Source: Talaromyces rugulosus (Eukaryota; Ascomycota; Eurotiomycetes; Eurotiales; Trichocomaceae). From it: a stretch of DNA of 64,000 nt. Location: NCBI RefSeq assembly GCF_013368755.1, contig NC_049562.1, forward strand, positions 2,170,001 through 2,234,000, read 5' to 3'. The position numbers and the translations under genes are program-made. The notes under the pieces are model-generated. The model saw only the letters and a list, made by a program, of their open reading frames with translations. It was not told the DNA's origin and did not search any database. Shown here one piece after another: positions 13,244 through 24,798 of this stretch; the first letter of the stretch is position 1, and each line of letters opens with the position of its first letter.

Positions 13244-13689
13244 ATCTTTGCATACGGTTGTGTTCAAATGTTATATGTACATAAAAGATAATGCCAAAAT
13301 CAAAAATTAGGGTTAAATAGATATCTTTTACCCATATATTTCTTCAATGTCGTCTCAAATATTACGAGTCAATTACACATCGTGAACTTACGTCAAAGTA
13401 GAGTCCAAGCGAGCAATTCGAAAATATATAGAATTCTCAAAAAAGCAAAGTGCACAGCCGAAGTTGAATGCATGTGGGTATGATAATCGCTTGAAAAAAA
13501 AAAAAAAAAAGAAGAGAGTAATACATCTACAATAAACCCCATCCATCCATCCCCATCCCACCCGTCCAGATGTTGCTTCTTGTTCCCCCGGACATCATAT
13601 CTTGACGATTGAAACCATCACCCTCTAATTTAAAGATAGGTACATTCGGTTTAGATGAAAGAGTCCTTTTTTTGAATTCCTTTTCTTTT
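13244..13689. other. Convergent 3' region
   Basis: 3' flanks of the aminotransferase and Nem1 genes. Contains an A-tract at about 13493-13510. No gene seen. Confidence 0.5.
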
Positions 13690-15333
13690 TTACGACTCCG
13701 ATTCACCTCTTCTGAGCGCCAGGAATGCGCGTACATCCGTCACGTATTGGAGCCCTTCGAGTAACGGAACTATGTTGAGTAGCCCGCTATCGGTGGGATC
13801 GCTGATCCAGCCTTCTATCGGAATTGCATTATCTATAAAAAGTTAGTGAGAAAAAACGCAACAAAAACGGGGCGACATACCTTCGTGGAAGATGTAGCTA
13901 ACCGGACTATTGTCCAGAATCATGACTTTGCTTAAGTCGGGCTCGACCGAGGTCAAGTCCTTGATAAAAGCCCCGTTGCGCAGCGTGCAGTGTTGTCGGT
14001 AGTAGCGAGCATGGAAAAACTTGCGCTCTTGCTCGAGCCAGTCAATGACCGGGTCCGCGTATTCCTGGACACTCGCTGTAAAGATAACTAGTTTGTACCA
14101 TTTGCACACTTTACGCAGGAACTCATCGCAGTGCGGCCGTTTATGGACGTAGTAAAGAATCGGATGTTGGGGCACCAGCGTCGCTGAAGGCTCGCCCGAA
14201 GGAGCAGGTGCAGCCACAGGAGCAGCCAGCTTGACTTCTACCATGTGGCCACTGGACATGCGGCCACCCTTGGCCAGCGAGTGAATGAGGGTTTCATCTA
14301 AATCGAGAACAAGCGTTTTCTGAGGCGTCCTACTGGCATATCGATTGGTGCCCATCGAGTACGAAGGCTGGCGAAGTGGGATAAGAGGGCGCGGAGGAGC
14401 TTGAGTATGCGGGTATTTCGTGAGCTTGTGATGAGAGGCTGAAGAGATGGGCGACTTGAGGCTTTCTGCCGCAAGAACGGCCGATGTCGAGGGAGAAGAA
14501 GCATCGGGTTTTGGTCCTGGCCGCATATCTATACTTTGGGACCGCGGTTTCTGCCGTTTAAACGCATCCTCATTGTGCAGTTTGATGCGAATAGATCTCC
14601 GAGGAGTGCTTTCGTCTGTGGTGACTCCGCTATCATGAGATTTAGACCTGGTATGACGAGTTCCTCCAGTTTTCGACTGGTTTGATACCGGGGTATCACC
14701 ATCAGACTCGGATGCAGAGGAAGTAATTGACGATCGGGATGGCGGGTTCTTAGGTTTCCTCAAAGACCCGTTCCGCCTAGAACCGGCCTTTTCGGACTCT
14801 CCCTTGTTACTGTGCGCAAGTGGCGGTGTCTTTTTAGAATGTGTATCGTCTCGAATGCTAATTAACCGTCGAGCCTTGTGGAAAGGAACCACAGGCGAGT
14901 AGTGTCCATCGTCATCTCGGAAACCATGGGCAATGTAAACCCCAGGCGCAGCTATGGTCGAGAGAATGATCTCGATAGCCCCGGTGATGGCGTCCAGTAT
15001 CCGCCAGGAAACCAGGAAAAGCGTGCTCTGTCTTGGGGCCGCGTCAGTCTTTTGCAATTCGTAGATCAGCGGTGTTTTCTCGTTGAGTTCCAGTGTCCCA
15101 TCGTGGGAAAACCCGGATGCCAGGTGGTCGTCGTCCTGCTCCTTTTCGTCGTCATCGTCGTGGGGGAAATTGCGGTGCAATTGCTGCTCGCTATACGAAC
15201 GAGATTTGGCCAGGTCCTTTCGCACGTTGTTGTTGGCCTGGGAGAGATCGCTTTGCGAATGGGAGCGATTGCGAAGAGGAGAGCCCGAGGTCTGCCCGAT
15301 CACCCGCGAGGAAAGGAAATTGAGGGAGTTCAT
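13690..15333 (-). CDS. NEM1: Nem1-type protein phosphatase catalytic subunit (FCP1-like/NIF domain)
   Basis: Exons 13881-15333 and 13690-13832 give 531 residues. A Ser-rich N-terminus precedes a hydrophobic membrane segment (about 104-137, STLFLVSWRILDAITGAIEI onward). A long basic Ser/Pro-rich linker leads to the phosphatase domain, which begins KTLVLDLDETLIH with the DxDx(T/V) motif at 344-348. Further motifs are HKRPHCDEFLRKV, IFTASVQEYADPVIDWL and the second Asp motif ILDNSPVSYIFHE. Nem1 with Spo7 dephosphorylates the phosphatidate phosphatase Pah1 at the nuclear envelope/ER, shifting flux from phospholipids to triacylglycerol. Membrane segment plus C-terminal NIF domain distinguishes it from the soluble Psr phosphatases. 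It shares a divergent promoter with the eIF2B gene. Confidence 0.9.
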
Positions 15334-15971
15334 CTTTCAGCAACGGCCATGAGGGGGAACGACGCAGCTCACTGCGCGTGGATCAGTACATGCTACCGGT
15401 ACAGTAGGAAACAACGGGTTCAACCAACCTCAACGCGCCTGCTGACGGCCCTGCATAAGCTGCTAAAGACAGTCAGACGGATTCCGCTGCAAGACCAGGC
15501 CGTTTGGCAGAGTCTTTTGTTTCCCGACGACAGACAGGCGGGATTTCGGGCCTGCAAAGGAACGGGCGGGGGGTCCGGGGGGAGAGGAGGGCGAAGAAGA
15601 GAGGAGGGGCGACAGGACGCTTTCTCGACTGAAGAGGAGAGATGCGTTATGCTGTCAAGACAGGCGTGTCTGTCTGGCGGGCTGGCAGGCTGCTAGTAGG
15701 CTGCTAGTCGCCGAGTTAGGTCGGATGACGGCGATGTGGGGAGCGGCCAAGTGAGGAGTTGGGGCCAAGGCATGTGGTCCGGCCGATCGTCCCTCACACA
15801 AGCCCCAAACCGAGGGGCACCGCCATATTTTTTTTTGTTCGAACTACGCATTTGATACTACGGTGCTACGTACGCATTTTGAGACTGCGGGGAAAGCACC
15901 TCTGCTACAGCCTGGCATTTGCTCCAACTCTCAAAACCGAAACTGCACACTGTGGCTTTGTGTGTGCCACG
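15334..15971. promoter_or_regulatory. Divergent promoter of NEM1 and GCD7
   Basis: About 640 bases between divergent start codons. Contains a GA-rich tract (15568-15640) and a CTAGT-type cluster (15692-15716, including CTGCTAGTCGCC). No coding frame with recognisable similarity. Confidence 0.55.
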
Positions 15972-17491
15972 ATGGTCTCAAATTCTGCAGCCCTGACCCC
16001 AGGCCTGTCATCGTTCCTCAAGTCCCTGAAAACCACGCCGATCGAAACGTCGATTGACAATCTAGTCTCGTGAGGAGTCCTCTCAGTTGTGAGACAGTGA
16101 AGAAGAAAAAAGTCTGGATTGAATCTGACCTTAGATCTGCTCTACAGTTTGTTGAAACGCCGCCAGATTCGCCTATCGCGGTCATGCGCAATAGCAACTG
16201 CCTACCTGCTCCTCCGCGTCGTCTCTGCCTTTCGCACCACCGATGCTGCAAAACTGATCGAACGAGTCCAGAGTGTCGGCAGACGGTTGATGGTCGCCCA
16301 GCCGAGGGAATTAGTGGTTGGAAACATAGTCAGACGAGTGCTGGGCCTGATCAGAGATGAGGCAGAGGATGAGAGGGAGGCTGATTTGTTCATGGCCAGC
16401 GAAGCAGAATCGGACAGTCGCCCACTCACTCCTGGTGAGAGCCATTCACCACCGCGTTCGCATGCAGGACTTGTAGGAGACGACCACATCATCCCCGTGC
16501 ACGACAAGGATTCGCTGTATGTCCGCCATGAGGGCTCGGAAAGGTCTTCGTCACGACCGCCTCTGTCGTCTGCCCCCGTGCAGACACCCCCCGTCATCTC
16601 CATGTTTAGTCTGCTCCAGCACCCAGAGGTAGCATCGCCTCAGCCTAGCTCGCCTGGCACCGCCTCTCCGTCAGGAAGATTTCAAGGACAAGGGCAGCAC
16701 AAGGACATCCGTGCTGAGGTGCTGGACGGCATCGGCGAGATTATTGACGAGCTGGGCCAGGTGGACGACCAGATTGCAGGATATGCTCTGGAACATATCC
16801 ACTCGAACGAAGTCATCCTTACCTACACTTCCTCAGCCACAGTCCAGAAATTCCTCCTGAAAGCTGCAGCAAAGAGAAAATTCACAGTCATCCACGCCGA
16901 ATCCTACCCAAACAATCATGATGCAACTCATAGCCGCGTCAGTGGCAGCTCCGAAAACGACGAAGAGAACCTCAACGTGGATTCTTTCCAGAAACCCTTG
17001 ACTGCACTGGGCATCACAGTCATTCTGATCCCAGACTCTGCGGTCTTTGCCATCATGTCTCGCGTCAACAAGGTCATTCTAGGAACGCACTCAGTCCTTG
17101 CAAACGGCGGTCTTATCGCCGCTGCAGGCACGAGGGTGATTGCCAGAGCGGCCAAAGTTCACGAAACCCCCGTGGTGGTTGTCAGCGGCGTGTACAAACT
17201 AAGCCCCGTTTATCCGTTTGATACCGAGTCACTTATCGAGTACGGAGATGCAAGCAATGTAATTGCATACGAGGATGGTGATTTGGTCGACAAGGTCGAT
17301 GTTGAGAATCCCTTGTATGACTATGTGCCGGCCGAACTGGTGGATCTTTACATTACCAACTTGTAAGTTGTTCTTTATCCACCTTATTGTTTAAGAATGC
17401 AACTAACTCATAGCACAGGGGAGGCCATGCTCCTTCATACCTTTACCGTATCGTTTCGGATCATTACCGAAAGGAGGATATCTCCTTCTAG
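15972..17491 (+). CDS. GCD7: Translation initiation factor eIF2B subunit beta
   Basis: Exons 15972-16069, 16148-17362 and 17419-17491 give 461 residues. The N-terminal helical part (FLKSLKTTPIETSIDNLVSL, then LKRRQIRLSRSCA) and the C-terminal Rossmann-like domain (ALEHIHSNEVILTYTSSATV, LANGGLIAAAGT, VVSGVYKLSPVYPFD) match the eIF2B alpha/beta/delta family. The ending TNLGGHAPSYLYRIVSDHYR identifies beta. eIF2B is the GDP-GTP exchange factor for eIF2 and the target of Gcn2-driven inhibition; beta belongs to the regulatory subcomplex. An acidic and Ser/Pro-rich insert (about 110-190) separates the two parts. Start is the first ATG of the exon whose splice restores the conserved LKRRQ motif. Confidence 0.93.
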
Positions 17492-17963
17492 TAAGATTGT
17501 GCAAATGCTTGTTTGATCATTAAAGCATGTGAAATGGGACAAATGACATACTCTTTTTCTCTCTCTCTACGATTCAAGTAATAGAACTAGTTTTTAGAAA
17601 AGTTTCATTTATATTTTTTTGTGCAGGATAAAGACAGCTGGTGCTGTCCTCAGGAAAAGAGAAAAAATGGCGGTATCGTCTAGAGAGAAATAAAAAGAAA
17701 ATATTTCAAAACCTTTCCTTAAAACAAGTTTCATGACGCCGCTGATTGATCACTTTGTTTTCCATAATAATGATCCCGCACAATCAAGATCTAATTCCCT
17801 GATGCCATTATTGTGGTATTTTTTTCTCATCGAATTGTGGAAGATGGGTTATAGATCGTAAAAACCCATCGACATTCATCTTTGAAACCGTAATAAAAAA
17901 AACTCCCAAAACCGGTTTCGTCCACGCATCACCCTCGCGCTCGTTGTTATTTGCTTGTTTTGT
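17492..17963. other. Convergent 3' region
   Basis: AT-rich 3' flanks of GCD7 and RPS23. No gene seen. Confidence 0.5.
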
Positions 17964-18463
17964 TTAAGAGCGGGGCTTCTCCTTCTTCTCCTTCCAGAGG
18001 GCGGACAGACCGACACCAGAGACCTTGACGACCTTGAAACGGACACCGGGAATATCACCCTTGGCCTTGCCCTTACGACCGAAACCGGCGAGGAGAACTT
18101 CGTCGTTCTCGTCGACAAAGTTGAGGCAACCATCGTTGGGGACTGCGTTTTTATATTAGCATGTGCGTAGACACACTTTGTCAAAAAAACGAAAAAGAAC
18201 ATACCGAAAGCAGTGACCTTCTTGCCGTTCTTGATCAACTGAACCTTGACACACTTTCGGATAGCCGAGTTGGGCTGCTTGGCCTCAACACCGACCTTTT
18301 CGAGAACGATGCCCTTGGCGTGAGAAGAACCACCGAAGGGAGACGACTTGTAGGCAGTTCCGAGGAGGCGCTTCTTGAAGGCCAAGTCGGACCATTTCTG
18401 GTCACGACGGTGGTCCTGCAGCTTGCGAGCGGCGTTCAAACCACGAGGCTTACCCTTACCCAT
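17964..18463 (-). CDS. RPS23: 40S ribosomal protein S23 (uS12)
   Basis: Exons 18205-18463 and 17964-18142 give exactly 145 residues, the family length. Sequence from [20 protein letters not shown] through [20 protein letters not shown] to KEKKEKPRS is that of uS12. The protein lies at the decoding centre and controls accuracy; KQPNSAIRK contains the proline that is hydroxylated in eukaryotes. A leader intron (18488-18623, GTACGT...CGCAG) lies just upstream of the ATG, common in fungal ribosomal protein genes. The coding intron starts one base into a valine codon. Confidence 0.97.
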
Positions 18464-18874
18464 CTTGGCGAGATGTCCGTGTTAATTCTGCGAGAGAAGC
18501 AATTGTCAGAACGATGAACGATTTCGAAGATGATGGAAAAGGAAGAAAAAATTCCAACGGGCAGAGCGATGCAAGTCGAATGGCTAGGCCGAGAATGAAA
18601 AACAGTTCGCAAGGGAAACGTACCGACTAGATGGATATGGCCGGATGGCGAGTGTGATTGTCGAAAGTCGAAGTCGAATTCAACTCTGGCTGCGGTGTTC
18701 TTGCGTTGCGGGAGTCGAAAATGTGGGTTTGTGCTCTAAGCGAAGTGCGGGTCGCCCAGCGCCCAAACGGGCTAGTGCCGGAACAACCTCGGCCTGCCTG
18801 TAACATATAGCTAAGCTTGTCTACAAGTTCAAGCTCGATATTGCATTTCAACTGTCTTGAGAATAGTAGCACTC
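18464..18874. promoter_or_regulatory. Divergent promoter of RPS23 and the coiled-coil gene, with RPS23 leader intron
   Basis: The RPS23 leader is split by an intron at 18488-18623 on the minus strand (donor GTACGT, acceptor CGCAG). The remaining 250 bases are shared promoter. Confidence 0.6.
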
Positions 18875-19657
18875 ATGTCTCTCTCTCCAAGGCCACAGCC
18901 TGCTTCCAGGCTCAGCTCTCAGCGCCTGCCGCCTCCATCATTGTTCCAGGGACCGCCTTCACATAATGCGTCAGATAATTCGCTGCAGGTTGGACTGCTG
19001 CCCAGCACTCAGGTGTCAGCCATGGCCCCGACAAGCGTTCTTCACCGGCAGAAATTCCAAAGATCGAGCACGTCGAGACACTCGGCTGCTTCCTCGGAAG
19101 GGAACAGGAGCCTGTCCCCCTTCCTAACGCGAACACAGTCGCAGCGAGAAGTCGACAGCGCCGAGGTGCTATGGCAGGAGATGCAAAACACGCTTGCCGA
19201 AGTAGAACTGAGCGCTGTCAAGGGAGAACACGTTTTTGGCGAGGAGCATTCAAAGGCCCTCGAGGAACTGCGGCTGAAACAGCTCAAGCTAGCCCAGGCT
19301 TGGACGAGAAGCGAGGTAGACGATATCGATCAGACCCAAGAACAACTTACAACCACAACCACAGCAGACAGTAAAGATCAGAAACCAGAGTCTGCGTCTG
19401 CCAAGGGAGTGATTACAGACAGCGCAGCGACGTACCAGGCCCTCGAGGCTGAGACCGAAAAGGACCTGCAACAAGCTCGAAGGAGGCGCGATGCAAACGA
19501 TCTATATTTTGACCGTGTGAACAATGGTGTGCTAGATGTTGTCGCCAGTCTAGAGGAAGTCGCTGAGGCGATGCGCGCAGTAGAGAGAGAAAGCAAAGAT
19601 ATTTGGAGTGACAGTGGCAGCGAGGTTGTCCACACAGATGCCCCATCAACTGGATGA
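18875..19657 (+). CDS. Hypothetical coiled-coil protein
   Basis: Intronless, 260 residues. I do not recognise a named family. The first 100 residues are Ser/Pro/Gln-rich and look disordered (PRPQPASRLSSQRLPPPSLF). From about 103 on the protein is charged and helical, with two probable coiled-coil stretches: around 103-150 (EVLWQEMQNTLAEVELSAVK...LEELRLKQLKLAQAW) and around 190-248 (TYQALEAETEKDLQQARRRR...VVASLEEVAEAMRAVEREs). The intervening part is Thr/Asp/Lys-rich. The reading frame is intact, has a good start and good codon use, and sits head to head with RPS23, so it is likely a real gene. It could be a structural or adaptor protein; nothing allows a firmer statement. Confidence 0.7.
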   Translation: MSLSPRPQPASRLSSQRLPPPSLFQGPPSHNASDNSLQVGLLPSTQVSAMAPTSVLHRQKFQRSSTSRHSAASSEGNRSLSPFLTRTQSQREVDSAEVLWQEMQNTLAEVELSAVKGEHVFGEEHSKALEELRLKQLKLAQAWTRSEVDDIDQTQEQLTTTTTADSKDQKPESASAKGVITDSAATYQALEAETEKDLQQARRRRDANDLYFDRVNNGVLDVVASLEEVAEAMRAVERESKDIWSDSGSEVVHTDAPSTG

Positions 19658-20091
19658 ACGTTGTCATCGCAATCGAGACACACGCAGATCCCTCCAACCC
19701 TCAAGCCGCGAGATAAGTCGCCTTTCTCGGCACTATATCGATAGCTGCTATAAGCTACTACGAATCACCCCGTATGCACGCGATAATTGCGCCATTGACT
19801 GTGCCAGACAGACTCGCCGATCATCTCACCATCTCACCATCTCATCCTACGATGTTCATGGCCTTGGTGTGTTTAAATACCCTCTGAACTGATTTATTTG
19901 CCGCCTATCGATATGAAAGGCTACCAGATGTAATAAACAGGCAAAGGGTGAAACCAGAAAGGATAGGTATAAAACATAGCAAAACGCCGCTCATGATGCC
20001 TGATAGTCCCAAAAACAAAGATCACGCTCAAACCTCCATATGTAAAAAAAATTTAAAAAAAAAAAATTCGAATGTCCTCATAGAGCTTAAA
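19658..20091. other. Convergent 3' region
   Basis: 3' flanks of the coiled-coil gene and MIC12. Includes a CATCTCAC duplication near 19825 and A-tracts at 20044-20066. No gene seen. Confidence 0.5.
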
Positions 20092-20506
20092 TCACTCTCG
20101 TTTGACAAATCTCGATATCGTTTTAAAGCCCTCCGTCGCAGTCTGACTGACATCTTGCCATCGTAAATTCAGCGCCTTTGTAGCCAACGTTTCCACCTCT
20201 TTATTCCATTGATGCTTGAGCAGTTCCTCCGCAGAAGGTTTCTTTGAGGTGTCCTTACGTAACGGTGTTTCTTCCTGTGCGAAACTTCGATAGTAAGCTC
20301 CCAGAGGCGAGGAGATGTCGTTCAAGATGGCGACCTGTTCGCGAATGGCGTCTCGTTGCTGTATCCGCGTTGACCGGTGCACTTGGACGCTGAGATAGAG
20401 GACCGAGGCTGTCAAGGTGAAACCGCCAAACTGCTGGTCAATTAGATGATGTACCTCGCTGGAAGAAGAAAACTGAGAGACGTACGAAGCCAGTCATAAA
20501 GCCCAT
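20092..20506 (-). CDS. MIC12: MICOS complex subunit Mic12 (Aim5 family)
   Basis: Exons 20486-20506 and 20092-20430 give 119 residues. The N-terminus MGFMTGFFGGFTLTASVLYL is a single glycine-containing membrane segment, followed by a basic helical domain (VHRSTRIQQRDAIREQVAIL) and a conserved HQWNKEVETLATKALN segment near the C-terminus. Size and the MGF-TGF-GG start match Mic12/Aim5, a subunit of the inner-membrane MICOS complex that holds crista junctions. Two AGs lie at the acceptor (CAGCAG); I chose the second because it gives GFFGGFTL. The other would insert a Gln. The gene shares a promoter with another mitochondrial gene, bL17m. Confidence 0.85.
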
Positions 20507-21000
20507 GGTGACAGTATTAAACAGGACTCGGTACGTCGAATAAAAAAAAAGATTTGGCGATTCGATGATCATGCGACTGCGTTTCTAGTGATTTGGACAC
20601 AGCGGTCAGGATTGTCGAGCACCGCTCATATTCTGGATCTGCACAAGTTGAAAATATACGACGAAGCTGTCGTTTGTATAATTACTTCGTAAGGAATAAA
20701 ATGATGGACAAGAATGTTTTCAATGGTTGAAGCCGATAAATCGGGTGACGATCGGGACCGCGGCTGATTGGCCGAGCCTAAAGACGGGCAAACTCCAAAC
20801 CTCCAAAGATTATTTTCGCAACACCTCATTGACTCTTTTCTTCGAACATCAGAGCGTTATTTTCACTTCTTGCATTATTAATTGCGTTCAACACCAACTC
20901 GTTCTATTCGCCTGCTACCCAATCGCCCTTTTCGGCAAGGCCACGCGCCTCTTTTTTTTTTTCTCTTCTTCTTTGCCCTCGTTTTTAAAACAACAACACA
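20507..21000. promoter_or_regulatory. Divergent promoter of two mitochondrial-protein genes
   Basis: Lies between MIC12 and the bL17m gene, so both could be co-regulated. A reverse CCAAT box (ATTGG) is at 20767-20771. A long pyrimidine tract (about 20947-20990) precedes the bL17m start. No coding sequence seen. Confidence 0.55.
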
Positions 21001-21697
21001 ATGGCCGGCGGCGCAGCTAAATACCGCCATTTGAGTCGCAAGTCGTCTCACCGACAGGCCCTTCTTCGAAACCTCGTCACCTCTCTCATCAAGCACGAAT
21101 CCATCACAACCACATGGCCCAAGGCCAAAGAAGCGCAGCGCCTTGCCGAGAAGCTCATTACGCTGGGCAAGAAGAACACGGAGCAGAGCCGGCGAAGCGC
21201 TATATCGATATTCTTTGTATGTTTTTTTTTTCTCTCTCCAATACTCTATTACGTTTGATATATAAAATGGGCCCGACTAACAGATTCCAACTTAGACCCC
21301 CCACGCACTCATCCCTAAACTCTTCGGTCCTCTTCGAGAACGCTACGCCAGCAGACCCGGCGGTTACACACGAGTCCTCCGCGTGGAGCCCAAAAAGGAC
21401 GACCAAGCCCCCAGCGCCATCCTGGAACTCGTCGACGGACCCAAAGACATGAAATTCTCCTTGACGGCACGAAGACTCGCCCGACAACGAGACCACGGCA
21501 TTTACACCCTGACCGAGTTGGATCAGCTAAACTCAGTAAAAGCCACCAAGTTCCGGGAAGGCGGTGTCGCGTTGCTGGAGGCCGCTATTGAAAAGGTTCG
21601 ACTGGAGACGGCGGAGGAAAAGAAGGGAGAGAAGAAAAGTGTAGAGGAGCCAGAGGCGAGAGAGGCGGCGAAGAAGAGTGAGAAGAGCGACCAATGA
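21001..21697 (+). CDS. MRPL8: Mitochondrial large-subunit ribosomal protein bL17m
   Basis: Exons 21001-21216 and 21296-21697 give 205 residues. The bL17 core is clear: YRHLSRKSSHRQALLRNLVT, WPKAKEAQRLAEKLITLGKK, LIPKLFGPLRERYASRPGGY and TRVLRVEPKKDDQAPSAILE. The C-terminal third after about 170 is Glu/Lys-rich and charged, an extension usual in fungal versions. The protein is a structural component of the mitochondrial 54S subunit near the exit tunnel. There is no separate cleavable presequence, which is normal for this family. The intron falls between SIFF and TPHALIPK in phase 0. Confidence 0.93.
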
Positions 21698-22163
21698 AAT
21701 GAACATCTCTTAGTAGATTTTGCAACCATGTCAAAATACGTGTACTTTTATTCAGGTGATTACATATGTAATTCAGTTTATATCATTCCAAGCAATATTT
21801 GCGTCTTAACTTTAATCAGCGCGAGGGTTGCATGATACATGTACACCTTTAAATAGACTAATAGCAAAACATACATTCACCTAATGCTATGGATTTCATG
21901 TTTTTATTCCTGGTTCCAGTGAAAGAAGGCCAAATATGATGATGCATTGGCATGTTCTCGAAAAAGCGCCTTGTAAAATGCCTTGATGCCTTTCCATTCC
22001 TCCTGTACTTTTCCGACAACATAACGACAAGCCTCCGAGGTACTCCGTTAATTACGCCAATAAGCCATTGTGACAGAGACGTGACAATAGAAATTGGCCA
22101 GCATGTCAAAATCAAAATAAATCAACAAAAAAAAAAGCGAAATTCAATGGCCTGTTTTTTTGT
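21698..22163. other. Convergent 3' region
   Basis: AT-rich 3' flanks of bL17m and the R3H gene. The open frames at 21858-22115 and 21952-22245 are opposite-strand shadows without similarity. Confidence 0.5.
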
Positions 22164-24798
22164 TCAACTTGACTTTGAAACGCTCGTCCCTCCGGATACA
22201 ACCAGCGGCCCATTGTTGGCTTGTGGTGGGGTGTTGTTCGCGTAGTGATTTGTCGAAATGGGAGGATTACGAACGTTGGCATCAAATTCTGAAGACACTT
22301 CTGACGGAGGAGGTTTAGGGGGGAGGTGAGCCGGGGTGCCCCATTTGGCAATCGAATCGTTATGCCCAGGCTGTGCGACGCGAGGCACCGATACCGGACC
22401 AGCAGTGTTGTTTGGATTTCTGTTGTTGAGCATAGGTGACACATGAGCCATTGGTTGGGCATTGTTCTCCATATAGCCTGTCCATTGCTGAGGATTATTC
22501 AGTTGGGTATTGCCGTACGTCACATTACCGGTGTGAGGCATACCCTTGTTTGGGTAGCGGTTCGTCGTCGAGTTGCCTCCTGGCACAAAAGACCGAGTCT
22601 GTGGGTTGAATGTCGGCCTGTTGTAGCTTCCAGGGACCGGGTGACTGATCATGTTCTGACCGGGCGAAGAGTAATGTTGATTCGGAGGTTGGCCGTAAGG
22701 ATACGAGCCTGTATTCGCAGCCATTGAGGTAGGAGGGTAGCCAGACCACTGCATAGGTGCATTGCGCTGAGCTGATGGCGAGTAATTATTTTGATAGGGC
22801 TGGCCAGTCCAAGTCGATGATCCATGCGGTGAAGGTTGCGTATAGTTCTGCTGTCCATAATTATTCATAGACGGCGGTGAACGGGTTTGCGCATGTCCCA
22901 TCATTGGCGTGGGTTGGTTGAGGGCAGCGTAGCCCGAATACGGGGATTGCTGGGGTGCAGCAGGAGCCTGCCATGAACCGGTTTGTCCCATATGGGGCAT
23001 GTTGATAGGATACTGAGGGGCGTTATTCATGTTCGGGTATACGGTTGAAGCATGAGTGGTCTGAGGATAGTTCACGTTAGGTGGCGAAGCACCTGGACCG
23101 ACCATATAAGGATGTTGGTTGAAAGCCGTTGCATTGGGCAATGCCACTGGCGCCGTCCCCGATGAATAAGGCACCCCAGGGTAATACGCATTGAACTGAG
23201 ACCTGGCCTCGAAACTGTCGTCATGGGGGGTTCTCTGCCTAAAGTTCTTTTTCCGACCGCTTGCTGAACTTGACCGAGACATATCTGCGCTGGTATCACC
23301 AGTAGGTGATTCTCCGGCCTTTGACTCAGGAAAGTCTCGGAAAATTCTCTCTCTGGCTTCTTGGTACTTTGCTTCACGTTCTTCGCGGGTCATTGCTGAT
23401 CGGTCTTTCGCTGGCGTAGCTCCAACTGAGGATCCTGTAGGATCATCATCATTGCTACCGTCCCCTTCGATTTCCGAGGAAGGTTTTGACGGTGCTGAAG
23501 AGCTAGCTGCAGTGCTACCACCAGCCGACGGTCGGTCACCGCCCTGGCCGTTACGGCGCATGATCTTCATAGCCGGGGCATTCGGTGAAGGTGTGTGGGT
23601 TGAACTGACCGGTCGTAGCAACGATAGAGGCGTGGGCCTAACTTTGATTAGCAAATGAAGAGCAATTCAACCGGTAAGGGAGTACGAACAATCTACAGAA
23701 TGGAGTACGATGCAGCCGAACGGAAGTGGCATTGTTATCCACGAAATGCGTCAAATGATAATAATCTCCAAGCTTGTGCGCAAGAAGACGGCCGAATGCG
23801 TTCGAGGGCGGCAATTCCAAAGATTGTTCTCTGCAGAGAATATATTAGATACTTTTCTACATGGTAAAAGGCAAACAAGGCACTCACTTTGAATCTTGAA
23901 TAAAGACTCGAATCTTTTCCTCGAGTTGCAATAGCAGAAGACGGTCCTTGGGAGAACTCATAGCCTCCAATAGTTTCTCGTCTGGCTCTAATGGATACCC
24001 ACTGAGAGCTGTTCCAGGTTGAAACTCGGCTTGGTTAGTGACAACAAAGTTGTTGGATACCGAGTCTGGAGGAATTGTGCTCGCAGCACGAATGTCGCCG
24101 TCAGGGAAACGCTGCATAACTGTTGGGGTGAGGCCACGAATTTTTTGACCATTTCCGTCGCGAAAAGGGTCACGGAACCCTCTAGTGCCAGCCTCCGAGC
24201 CAGTACGTGAGTTGGCGGCGCCAGAAGCAGCACCAGAGAGGGAATCGTCTTCGTCGGCAGCCTGGACACTTGCACTATCATCTGGGCGAAGAGAGTCTTT
24301 TTCGTCCATCGCAAACGTAGTCACAGAAGCCATGCTCTTAGAATCAAAGCTCGTCGGCTTGGTCGAGCTGTTTGACAAATGGGTTTGATCGTCGTCGAAA
24401 GATGGTTCTCTTTGGAGTGCACCAGCGGCATGACCTTCGGTCGAAGATTGGGAGCCTCCTGAGACATGCTGACCATTCATCGACAGATTCTCCACGCCGT
24501 TTTCAAGACCTTGTATGATGGTATCCACGGGAGCGTTTTTTAGGCCTTCTTGGTCCGGCTGGCTCGGCTGTGTGGTGCTCGATGTGTGTGATATCGGCGG
24601 GCTTTTCGATTCCCCAGTTATCGTATTTTCTGCTTCATCATGGGCAGCAGGACCGCTTTGGGGCTTTGGCGGCGGAGGCATAGCGACAATCTAAATAGTT
24701 ATTATTAGTACTCTTGTTACACTAGCCGGGAGAAACAAAGGACATACTCTTGCAAACGAGGGCCGAGAGTCAGGCCGTGACGCTTTTGAAGCCATCAT
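22164..24798 (-). CDS. R3H-SUZ domain RNA-binding protein with prion-like tail
   Basis: Exons 24748-24798, 23888-24690, 23690-23830 and 22164-23637 give 822 residues. The first 230 are Ser/Glu/Asp-rich and probably disordered. The R3H domain (about 265-335) includes KLGDYYHLTHFVD and binds single-stranded nucleic acid. A SUZ-like segment follows (MTREEREAKYQEARERIFRD, about 425-445). The C-terminal 350 residues are Gln/Asn/Pro/Tyr/Gly-rich (NYGQQNYTQPSPHGSS style), a prion-like region. R3H plus SUZ plus low-complexity tail is the layout of the R3HDM/encore family and of yeast Rbs1-like proteins, linked to mRNA or RNA polymerase III control; the exact role here is unknown. The third intron uses donor GTTCGT. 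Start chosen at the double ATG before SKASRPDSRPSFAR, because splicing of this small exon keeps the frame. Confidence 0.85.

Noticed and set aside
13843..13880. Nem1 reading through its intron as a shorter protein
   Set aside because: Splicing at GTATGT restores the conserved DNAIPIEGWISDP end, so the shorter frame is intron sequence.
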